Below are positions 11,601-20,811 of a DNA stretch of 64,000 bases, piece after piece. The notes under the pieces are model-generated. The model did not search any database, was not told the origin of the DNA, and saw only the letters and a list, made by a program, of their open reading frames with translations. Location of the stretch: the NCBI GenBank assembly GCA_003999685.1, contig CP021223.1, forward strand, positions 2,418,001-2,482,000, given 5' to 3'. Source of the DNA: Taiwanofungus camphoratus (Eukaryota > Basidiomycota > Agaricomycetes > Polyporales > Taiwanofungaceae). Both the position numbers and the translations under genes were made by a program. Each line of letters opens with the position of its first letter. Position 1 is the first letter of the stretch.

Positions 11601-12613
11601 ACACCTGGGTCAAACACATCCCCGAGTTTGAATTCGCACACAACCAGGTGCCGCATGCTGGAAGGAAGGAATCGCCATTCAAGCTCACCATGGGGTATGA
11701 CCCGAAGGCCATCGGCTCTCCACAACCCTCTGACAAATACCCCACACTTCAAGACCACCTGACCCAGATCTCCAAATCCCGCAAAGAGGCTCTTGCAGCA
11801 CAAGAGCTAGCCCAGAAGCTGATGGAGGAACAAACCCCTTTTCCCTGGAAACCTTTCCAGGAAGGTGACAAGGTTTGGCTAGAAGCCACGAACCTCCGGC
11901 TGAGGACAATAAGTCAGAAGTTTGACCCAAAGCAGCTTGGACCCTTCAAGATCACGGAAGCCAAGGGACCACTGATGTACAAGCTACAGCTCCCAAGAAC
12001 CTGGAAGATTCACCCAGTGTTCCATGCATCACTGCTCACCCCATACAGAGAAACAGCGGAACACGGACCCAACTTTCTGAAACCACCACCTGATCTGGTT
12101 GAGGGGGAAGAAGAGTACGAAGTCGAGGCCCTCTGCAGGCATCATGCCCGATGTGGGAAATGGAAGTTTCTCATCAAATGGAAGGGATGGCCAGTCTCTG
12201 CCAGCACCTGGCAGAAGGAAGACAATCTACGGCACTCCCCTGACCTGCTGAGGCGTTATAAGAAGGCAAACCACCTAGGCATCAACCCAGTTGGCAACCA
12301 TTCAACTGTCCTGCAAAGAGCAATTCTGCAGCATTTCAAGGCCACCTCCCACCATGTCCCATCGAACCAACGCCGCCTGAGCCTGCCTTGCCACCTCCAT
12401 CCTCACCGCAGGGAATACCCGCACCCTGAATCCCTTTCTTCAGGGACCGCAGAACCTCCCCAACTTCACCGAGGGGATTGTTGTCCCCCTACCTCACCAA
12501 GCAACATCTGGCCTTGCCACCGACTTCCTGACCCCTGCCGACTGTCTCGGATGGGTGCTGGCCAACGAATGACTACACCCGATGGTGGACACCGCCCTCG
12601 TTGTCTGGCCTGA
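8602..12613 (+). pseudogene. A1 pol region (protease, RT, RNase H, integrase, chromodomain)
   Basis: The domains in order are: aspartic protease with DSGAD; reverse transcriptase; RNase H with EADASLVATGA; integrase with HHCC zinc finger and DDE core; and a C-terminal chromodomain around LIKWKGWP. This order, with integrase after RNase H, marks Ty3/Gypsy, and the chromodomain marks chromoviruses. It is a fossil with breaks. Confidence 0.9.
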
Positions 12614-13160
12614 TCTTGTGGCCCAGGTTGCCATCTTTCGACATCAGACCGAGGTTGTCTTACACCTCGATCAGGTAATAAGGGGGTACAGAGGGGAGAG
12701 AGAGAAGGGGGAGCATGACGAAGCTAAGTGGTGGGCCAGCCCCATCCGGGAAATTGGTATATCGTACTGGCAGGCCTGTAATGCGACGCGCTCCCATCTA
12801 AATTTCCTCCTTCGCACTGACGTCATCTCCGCCCTCGAGCATCTCCTACCACCCTCCTCCATCATCACACGCCCGGCCCCCTCCATGCAGGACAAGTGGA
12901 CAGTTTGTCTCCACCCCGAGTGCCGCCCCCTGAATCGATGGGCTGGGGCCTGTGAATTTTGCATGGGCCTCAACCATGTTGCTGCCGACTGCATCCACCA
13001 GCCACGATTGGGGGAGCCGGCTGTTGAGCCTTTTGTCTCGCCTCGCTGTCTGGATTGTTTCACTGACGATCACGACACTGACCAATGCCCCAAGGCAGGG
13101 GCTGCCTGGTCTGAGATCAGTGGATCGAAGCAGCCTGATGAGGAAGCTACCAGGTCATGA
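12354..13160 (+). pseudogene. A1 extra 3' reading frame (ORF3) region
   Basis: This region corresponds to ORF3 of A2 (24565-25371). It overlaps the end of pol in another frame and reaches to just before the 3' LTR. The zinc-knuckle Cys/His pattern seen in A2 is recognisable here. It is broken. Function is unknown. Confidence 0.7.
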
Positions 13161-13201
13161 AGGTAGGTGTCGGGGCGACACCTGAGAGGAGACGGGGGTA
13201 G

Positions 13202-13701
13202 TGTTACCGATGGGTAGGACTAGAGACTTGTTCATTTTTTCTTTCCCTTTGTTTGTCACACCATGGACGCGCGGCATCCCTTCCACACCTTACTTACCCA
13301 GATTGACTGACGGGCCGACCATCCCTGCTTACGCCATGGTAGTTATGTACTTTCGGGCCGCTGACTCCTCTTGTCTTATGCAGTCTCTGGGGGGGCTGCT
13401 AGTATACCTGGGGGTTGGCGGTGGCAGTATAAAGGAGGGACCCACTGCTGGAGGTTCCCCTAGTCGTATTCTCTTCGTTCATCCTTTTCAAAGTGTACTA
13501 CACATTAGTACCAATACACGCTTTTCTTTACACATCTTCTCGCACCTCAAGAAGCCCATAAAGACTATCGCGACTACATAGGGCTTGTAGTTGAAGACTA
13601 CCGAGGATCATGACTCGTCGTCACCGCTGCTCCTCCTCGACCCTTCGCTGCACACCGCTCCAAGCTTCTGCAGCATTACCAGGGTGAACCCCCTGGTAAC
13701 A
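13202..13701 (+). repeat. A1 3' LTR
   Basis: This is the 500-bp partner of 5984-6483, with a TATAAA box at 13428-13433. It is followed by the CAAAC target duplication and then the rest of the Tc1-like transposase. Confidence 0.95.
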
Positions 13702-13706
13702 CAAAC

Positions 13707-14266
13707 TTGACTGTTCCCTCCACCAGTCTGGCGCTAAAACCCTCTCCTGGCTTTTTCCATGCCCATTTCCTTTCATCTGACCCCAGGTGATTGATTTTGG
13801 TCTCATCAGACCATATAACCTTCTTCCGATCATTCACAGTCCAGTGCTGATAACTCACAGCAAAGTCCAACCTCTCTTTCTGATGACACTTTGATAGTAG
13901 TGGTCATTTCTTCTTCACCACAGCCTTCATACCTGTTTTTCTCAGAGAACGATGAATGGTCTGTGAGGATATGGGTGTGTTCTTAATATCCTGAAGTGTT
14001 TTAGACACTTGAACAGCACTTTCAGCCTTTCCAGTGCTAATTAAGCAAATAGCATGACAAATAGTGGAGAAAAGCTTGGCTGGGCGGCCACCAGAGGACT
14101 TGAGAAGGGTAGGATGAAGTCTAAAGCATATCCTGATGATAGTACTATAATGTACACCAGTAGAGCTGGATATTTGGCAAGCAGATTGACCTAAATCAAG
14201 CAGAGAAAGAATTTGATTGGTAATGTCTGTAGAGAGGGATTTCATGATAATGAAAGTGTGGTTCAA
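13707..14266 (-). pseudogene. Tc1-like transposase, N-terminal part
   Basis: Minus-strand reading begins MNHTFIIMKSL and gives the paired helix-turn-helix DNA-binding domain of Tc1 transposases (LLDLGQSACQISSSTGV; then SSQTIHRSLRKTG). The first catalytic Asp region follows (WSDETKINHLGSDE). An in-frame stop interrupts it near 13906, after a KKK run. The coding sequence is cut at 13706/5984 by A1. With 5510-5983 it accounts for a full-length Tc1 transposase of about 330-340 residues. Confidence 0.85.
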
Positions 14267-14391
14267 TTTGATATTATTGCTTGTTTGTGCTATGTTGAAC
14301 TTCTCTTAAGGTCACATGACGTGCACAAAAAGATTCAAGCCCAGCAAGCATGATGTCCTGCCACTGTCTACCAATATTTGATCTGCAAAAT

Positions 14392-14605
14392 GTCAGCAAC
14401 AAAACTGTTGTAATAAATTTTCTGAAAGAATGATAGATAACTTCCCATATACTTGTCCATTTTTTATGATAGATACCACGTTGAAAAGCCATGATGCAGG
14501 GCTTTCTAATGGTCCAACATTTGAAGCCATCACATATCTGGTGATTGAGATATAGACCAAGCAGTCAGAAAGTGACAAACATTGCAACAGTTTTGTGAGT
14601 CACTG
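14392..14605 (-). repeat. Right long terminal inverted repeat of the Tc1-like element
   Basis: Inverted counterpart of 5269-5483; it ends at the TA target dinucleotide (14606-14607). Confidence 0.8.
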
Positions 14606-15322
14606 TATGCCCTGGGTGCAGAAGAATATTCCAATTTCACCTGGGATCTACAATCGAGTCTGCACAGTAATCAAGTGAAAAATCGATGCAGGTGTCTACA
14701 AGCCTTCGAACTCATCGTATCAATTGCATTGGTTCTGCATAGTAAAGAAGGATGGGAAATCTCTTTGACTCGTACACTCCCTCGAGCCCCTTAATGCAGT
14801 TACTATACAGCACTCCAGGGTACCATCAATGTCAGAATATCTCGCAGACCAGTTTGGAGGAAGACCATGCGGTGGCATGCTCGACCTCTACATAGGCTAT
14901 GACGAACGACTCATCGCGGAGTCTTCGAGAGACCTTACAATGTTCCAAACTCCCTACAGTGCCATGCGCCTCATCACCCTTCCAATAGGTTGGACGAACT
15001 CTGTTTTATATTCCACGACAACATCACGTACATTCTACAACCCGAAATCCCACACTCGACAGTGCCCTACATCGACAAAGTTCCAGTCAAAGGCCCCACA
15101 TCAGACTACAACAACGAGCGGCTGCCCTCAAATGCTGGAATTCGAAGATTCGTGTGGGAACACTTTGAAAACTTGAATCACATTGTTATTCGAATGCGCT
15201 ACGCAGAAGGAACCTTCTCCGGTGTAAAGAGTGTTCTAATCTCATGTGAAATTATGGTCATAGGACACTGGTGTACTCCTGAAGGATGGTTGCCCGATGA
15301 CTCTCAAGTCTCAGCAATACGC
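14606..15322 (+). mobile_element. B0: Gypsy-B reverse transcriptase fragment
   Basis: This segment aligns colinearly with 27497-28209 of element B1. It carries the RT segment with MLDLYIGYDERLIAES and a trailing GHWCTPEGWLPDDS. It is roughly 85-90% alike, so it is a separate, older copy. It is bounded on the left by the Tc1-like element and on the right by the B1 5' LTR. It is a broken fossil. Confidence 0.8.
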
Positions 15323-16244
15323 TGATAGGTGCCAGGCCCTTCTAGGCCCCGCGGAGCGCCCTCACTTGACCCTAGGACCTTAGTCATGGCTTCGACGCCA
15401 CTCGATGTGTCTGATACAGCCCGAAAAGCCACCACGGGACTCTCCGATAGCCTCGAATCACGCCACCGACACTCCACCAGTTCCGGTCCGATGTTCTGGT
15501 GTACTGGTCCCTCTACGCACAATACGCCACATGCAGTTGCCACTCAATGTCCTTGCACGTGACCAGTCTCGCCACTCCGATATCGCTCGATCTGCTACAA
15601 CGCGCCACTCGATGTACTCAATAACGCTATGGCCCCAGGTCTTGTCTTAGTATATTTCATGCCACTCCGTAGTTCGTAGTATGCAAGTAGTTAGGATGCC
15701 ACTCGTACTATGCCACTCCCGATGCGCCTTACATTATAGTACAGTAGTATAAACGCGAGGTATGGTGTCTTGGAACAACAGAGAAGTTTTCCCCTATCCT
15801 GCAGAGCTCAAGAAGAGCACCTTCGATTTAGTCACCTACTGCGTTCTACTGCGTCCTTCTGTCTTCGATTACGTTCGGAGAGTTGCGTCTACTATCCGCC
15901 TTCTACAGTATCTTGAAGGGTTGCGTCTCGTCCATCTTCGACATCCGTCGAAGAAGTTGCATTCAGTCTTACATCCGCCTTCGAGCCACATTGAAGGGTT
16001 GCGCTAGCATCTCTCTCTAACCCAATCTCTCCCTAGTATAGTACAGCATAGTAGCGCATCGAAGCTACGTCGAGCAGTCGCGACACACGTAGAGGGTCGT
16101 CGAAGACCTTCGTAGACGTCTCTCGACCCATTTGAGATCGGGAACCCTTTGCTGCTGACTCTCCCTCCACACTAACTAGTTCTATAGCTTTCCAGCTTCT
16201 CTAGGTCGTACCCAGTTGGGGTTGGAGTGTTATAGTACGCATCA
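15323..16244 (+). repeat. B1 5' LTR
   Basis: The 922-bp LTR starts TGATAGGTGCCAGG and ends GTACGCATCA, with a TATAAAC box at 15748-15754. It is followed by TTTCTGGAGCCCACCACG, where TGGAGCCCACCACG could be a tRNA primer binding site; the tRNA was not identified. Confidence 0.9.
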
Positions 16245-16262
16245 TTTCTGGAGCCCACCACG

Positions 16263-18156
16263 AGGGGATTTCAGGCAAGGAATCCACTGCTTTCAGATGT
16301 GCTGAAGACATCTCCAGTATTCACCTGCTCACAAGCACGTGAGGCTGCCAGTCGTAGCACAAGCGAAAACCTCGACAACAGTTCTACCACCCTTTCCACA
16401 ACTCCTGACACCTTCGACCACAAGGAAGAAGACCTCGTAGATCACGAGCTAGAGTTTCCTTCAACCTTCGACGAACGTACTTCGTCTCCCGAGCTTCTAG
16501 GGCTATCTACGCCAGAAGTCAACCTCTCGTCCCCCGATCTCTACGAACAGTCCGGTTCATCGCCTGAGCCAGAGGACCCAGTAGAATCAACATCGCATAC
16601 CGCTATCCCCACTACTACAACTCTACCCTCATCCCAGCAGACCATTACTCCATACATTCTTCCCAGTTCTTCGAATCATCCCACACCAGCCACCGTCAAT
16701 CCCTCTACTCCTAAACCTACAATGAATCAGAATGCGGCACCTACGTCATTTATGCCCCCTCGAGGCCATTCGACAGCCCCCATCTTCGACCCGACAGAAG
16801 TCCGATTGCTTTGACGTTACTTTCAGGACATCAAAGTCTTATTCACCCAGTGCAGAATAGTCGATGACACAGAAAAGAAGTCATGGGCCATTCGTTACCC
16901 CTCGATCGACGTCGCAGACCTATGGGAAACCCTCAAATCCTTTTCCGATCAGACCAAGACATACGCACAGTGGAAAGCCGACGTCCTAGCACTCTACCCA
17001 GGTACCGATGACACCAGGAAATGGTCCCTTGCAGACATGGACCAGTTGATTGGGGAGTGCGCATGCATTGGAATCCACAACGCCGCAGACCTTGGAAGCT
17101 ACTACCGCGACTTCATATCTATTACGAAGCACCTAATCACGCAACGATGACTCTCCAACATCGAACAGAGTCGAGCGTTCCTACGAGGGTTCCAGCCTTC
17201 TCTACTCGCACGACTCGAGGCCTGACTTCACCTGAAGCATCCTGACCACTATCCTGATGACCCCTATCCACTTTCCGATATTCATGCAGTGGCCACGTTC
17301 ATTCTTCACGGTACTTCGAGTACGCCGACAGTCGCAGCACCGCAGACAACAACTTCAACAACTACTCCGCCCGGCATGATTAAGACCAAAGACATCTTGA
17401 CGATCATCGAGAGCCTATCGAAGACCATCGCCACCCTTATTCAGCCCAGTAGTAACAAATCGAATGTAGCCGCTAGGCTTCCATCAACCCAAGGTGGTAC
17501 AGAACAGACCTGCCACTTTTGCGGCGACCAGAACCATAGTATTCGAAGCTGCCCGCACGTAGAAGCAGACATAGCCATCGGGAAATGCAAGCGTAACACT
17601 GAAGGAAAGGTCATACTCCCAAACGGTCTATTCATCCCGCGTAGTATCCCTGGCATTACGATCCGCGACCGCCTCTATGAGTGGATTTGCCGCAACACGC
17701 CAGCAGCACCTGGCCTGCTCTATGGCATCGACGAACAACCTGGCGTCCAGACTTTCACGCTCAACACGGAAGGAAGAATCGAAGCCCTCGAAAAAGAGCT
17801 CCTACAGCTTCGAAAACGTAGGGAGGTCTTCGACGGCGTCAAGATTTTACAACACAAGAAACCTACTATGACACCGCCGCAGACCACAGAGGTTTCTGAT
17901 ACGACCCCCATCTCACGCAGTACCAACAATCCAGCGCCTGACACAGTCAAGTCAGCCGCTCCTACTGCAGTCCCAGTCCCAGCAACCCCAGCTAAACCTT
18001 CGACGAGTACCTCTGCACCTTCGACGATCCCCACAGCTATAGTTCCCCCGCTGTCTGTACCTTCGACACAGCCCACTATCATATCTACTCCATCAGCGCC
18101 CCCAGTCCATCCCTTTGCAAATGCTCGAGACGCGACCTATGCTCTGCCAAACCTTC
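16263..18156 (+). pseudogene. B1 gag region
   Basis: This region encodes an acidic Ser/Thr/Pro-rich N-terminus, a capsid-like part (WAIRYPS, YAQWKAD, DLGSYYRDF), and a zinc knuckle CHFCGDQNHSIRSC near 17513. It is a fossil with breaks and is split at 18156 by A2. The same layout occurs on the minus strand in B2. Confidence 0.8.
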
Positions 18157-18660
18157 TGTTACTGTCGGGTAGGACTAGAGACGTGTTCGTTTTTTTTCTT
18201 TCCCTCTGTTTGTCACACCATGGACGCGCGGCATCCCTTCCACACCTTACTTACCCAGATTGACTGACGGGCCGACCGTCCCCGCTTACGCCATGGTAGT
18301 TATGTACTTTCGGGCCGCTGACTCCTCTCACCTTATGCGGTCTCTGGGGGGCTGCTAGTATACCTGGGGGTTGGCGGTGGCAGTATAAGAAGGGGGTCCC
18401 ACTGTTGGAGGTTCCCTTAGTCGTATTCTCTTCGTTCATCCTTCCTAAAGTGTACTACGCATTAGTACCAATACACGCTAGTCTTTCTCACATCTCTTTG
18501 CACCGCAAGAAGCCCGTGAAAGACTATCGCGACTACATAGGGCTTGTAGTTGAAGACTACCGAGGATTGTGACTCGTCGTCATCGTCGTTCCTCTTCGAC
18601 CCTTCGCTGCACACCGCTCCAAGCTTCTGCAGCATTATCAGGGTGAACCCCCCGGTAACA
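18157..18660 (+). repeat. A2 5' LTR
   Basis: 504 bp, TGTTACTG...GGTAACA, with a TATAAG box at 18384-18389. It reads as identical to 25413-25916. Confidence 0.97.
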
Positions 18661-18854
18661 TTAGAATACGACTCCATAAACCCGAACCCGTCCTGGTTCG
18701 AGAGGTCACAAGAAGACAGTGCCTAAAAGACCCGTACCGGTCTCGAAGAAGGCGAGGTCAGCGTACTCATACGATTAGTACTGATCACCACGGATTATCA
18801 ACGACCTTTTGATATCGACTACGAACAAGAAGAAGAGCTGGATCACGCAGCATT

Positions 18855-19350
18855 TGACCCTACTCTCCCGACTTTAGAAGAAGTCCTGGATCGAGCTGAG
18901 CGCAACCTCAGAGCCATTCTCCACGCCGATAGTTCCACCAGCTTCCTCCCAGCTGAACAGAGGGAGCTGATCCTTTACACCCGCTCCCGCATCTCCAGAG
19001 CCAGCGACGCTTGGCAAGCCGTATTAGAAAATCACGACAGGCTGGCAAGGGAAGGGAGCCGACCGCTACCTCCCACTCCCTCTGAAGATTTTGACGAAGT
19101 CCTTGACCACCGTATCCTCACTGCTCAGAAGGTGCTCTCAAACCCACGTTTCTCATTTCAATTGGCCGTTCCCATAATTGTGAACCTATATCAAAGGCTA
19201 CTGAGTGCCCGAGATTTCTATCGCCGGTGGCAAGCTGGATCCATCCTCCAAAACGAGGCGGAGGTCGACCCTGACGTGCGCCGGGAAGGCTCATCGCTAT
19301 CAAGCGGAGAACAATCGGGACGTACACCGACATTACACGAAGACTTCTAA
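18855..19350 (+). CDS. A2 upstream frame before gag
   Basis: A frame of about 165 codons precedes the main gag frame and ends LHEDF. Its equivalent in A1 (to 7173) ends at the same residues, so the frame is conserved between two copies. It is Leu/Glu/Arg-rich and predicted helical (VLDRAERNLRAIL, IVNLYQRLLSARDF). No ATG is seen near its beginning. Access by an intron, frameshifting or a non-AUG start is possible but unproven. Confidence 0.5.
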
Positions 19351-20800
19351 CTGGAGGGTCTGCTCAACGCAACCGTGCCCTCACCGCTACGACTCTGCAC
19401 TCTACAGGGGAAGCAATTTCGAACCTTGTACTCCAACCAATCGTGCCCTCATCCAGGCCCGCTGGACAACCTTTGACGAAACCGACCCACCCTCCGACGA
19501 AGGCTCCAGCTCAGAACTAACCGATCCTGACATTGAACGGACAGAACGACAAATGGAGACTGAAGGGACAGGAAAAACATCCCCTTCCACTCCGGAAACA
19601 CCCCGTGGCTTGAGCTCTTTCCGATCAGGAATAGGGGAATCAGGGCCACCGCCTGACGATGGGCTGGGGGAGGAAGGCCCCCCCGAGGGAGGACCACCTT
19701 ATGACGAGAGTGGAGGACCCCCAGGAGGACCACCTGGTGGAGGAGGACCACCTGGCGGAGGAGGAACACCTGGCGGAGGAGGAACACCTGGCGGAGGAGT
19801 GCCCAGTGGAGGAGGACTACCCGGTAGAGGAGGACCACCTGGGGGAGGAGGACCCCCTGGGGGAGGACCCCCTGGAGGGGGGCAGCCGCCTGGAGGAACG
19901 CCCCTCCCACAGGGAGCTGCACGGGTACCGGACCGAAAAGAGCCAGAAATTACTAAGTTCTCTGGAAAGCGAGAGGATGCCCGACACTTCCTCATCCAAT
20001 TTGCCCGAAGATTTGACACCGAGCGATGGGCCTCTGCTTCCGAACGAGAAAAGGTCGGCAATTTCCTTGGCCACCTCAAAGGCCATGCTGGTGCCTGGGC
20101 CGATACTCTCACCGAAAAGGCACTCGAACCCCACCCCCTCATCCGAGGGGTGAGCCGGGGGTACGGCACTTTCAGGAATGTCGCTCTCGAGTTCATCAAA
20201 AGGTTCGGGGTAATAGAGGAGGAGGTCTCTGCAGCCATCGAACTACGGAACTTGGTCTACACCTACGACAAACCCATTGCCGATTTCAACGAGGAGTTCG
20301 ACCGACTGGCCCGCAGGGCAGAAATCACCGAAGAAAGTGCCCTTATGGCCTGGTACCGAGAAAAACTACCCAGCACCATGCGAGTCCGAATCATGGAACG
20401 AGATGTAGCCCCCACAACCCTAGAAGGATGGAAGGAAGCTGCTGCCCAACGGGACCGGGCCTATCGAAACAACAAGGCCATCGATGCCGCTCAAAGAACT
20501 TCGAAAACCCCTCCACGAGTCGCAGCAAGGGCATTTGACAGTGGGAAGCCAGACCATCAGCGCTTGCAAGACCGAAGGACGGGCTCCTGCTACAAATGCC
20601 ACAATAAGGGGCACCTGGCCAAAGACTGCCCGGAGCGAACCTCGGGTCGGGGAACAGGACCCCCAAACCGAAGGGCCAACATGAAAGATGAAAACGAGGC
20701 GGATGATGAAGCCTCTGAGCAGGAGGAGCAGGGGCAAGAAACGAAAGGAGTAAGATTCCCCCACTTCTCTCAGCACCACGACTTTGTGGATTTTCTGTAA
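19205..20800 (+). CDS. A2 gag
   Basis: The frame is about 531 codons from the first ATG. It has an acidic N-terminal part, a long Pro-Gly-rich tract (about 19700-19920), a retroviral-type capsid segment (EITKFSGKREDARHFL through RDVAPTTLEGW), a CCHC knuckle CYKCHNKGHLAKDC, and an acidic C-terminal tail. It forms the virus-like particle in known Ty3/Gypsy elements. The true start is uncertain because the first 60 codons overlap the upstream frame. The pol region starts 11 bp after its stop. Confidence 0.8.
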   Translation: MPEISIAGGKLDPSSKTRRRSTLTCAGKAHRYQAENNRDVHRHYTKTSNWRVCSTQPCPHRYDSALYRGSNFEPCTPTNRALIQARWTTFDETDPPSDEGSSSELTDPDIERTERQMETEGTGKTSPSTPETPRGLSSFRSGIGESGPPPDDGLGEEGPPEGGPPYDESGGPPGGPPGGGGPPGGGGTPGGGGTPGGGVPSGGGLPGRGGPPGGGGPPGGGPPGGGQPPGGTPLPQGAARVPDRKEPEITKFSGKREDARHFLIQFARRFDTERWASASEREKVGNFLGHLKGHAGAWADTLTEKALEPHPLIRGVSRGYGTFRNVALEFIKRFGVIEEEVSAAIELRNLVYTYDKPIADFNEEFDRLARRAEITEESALMAWYREKLPSTMRVRIMERDVAPTTLEGWKEAAAQRDRAYRNNKAIDAAQRTSKTPPRVAARAFDSGKPDHQRLQDRRTGSCYKCHNKGHLAKDCPERTSGRGTGPPNRRANMKDENEADDEASEQEEQGQETKGVRFPHFSQHHDFVDFL

Positions 20801-20811
20801 GGCGACCCGAC

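Larger units (their letters stand above)
5984..13701 (+). mobile_element. A1: Ty3/Gypsy chromovirus, degraded, inserted in the Tc1-like element
   Basis: Element with 500-bp LTRs at both ends (5984-6483 and 13202-13701), each TGTTACC...GTAACA, flanked by the 5-bp target duplication CAAAC (5979-5983 and 13702-13706). The order is LTR, gag region, pol region with chromodomain, extra 3' frame, LTR. By eye the two LTRs differ at about 9 of 500 positions, so it is young to middle-aged. It is broken at an estimated five to ten places. It is the sister of A2 and is enriched for transition-type differences relative to it. Confidence 0.95.
5269..14605 (-). mobile_element. Tc1-like DNA transposon, split by Gypsy element A1
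   Basis: The termini are CAGTGACTCACAAAAC on the left and its inverted counterpart on the right, flanked by TA on both sides (5267-5268 and 14606-14607). The inverted repeats are about 214 bp long and roughly 90% alike. Without A1 and one copy of its target duplication the transposon is about 1.6 kb, a normal length for Tc1. It carries a minus-strand transposase (remnants at 13707-14266 and 5510-5983). The left flank is family C LTR sequence and the right flank is Gypsy-B sequence, so the two flanks do not represent one known uninterrupted target. Confidence 0.85.
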
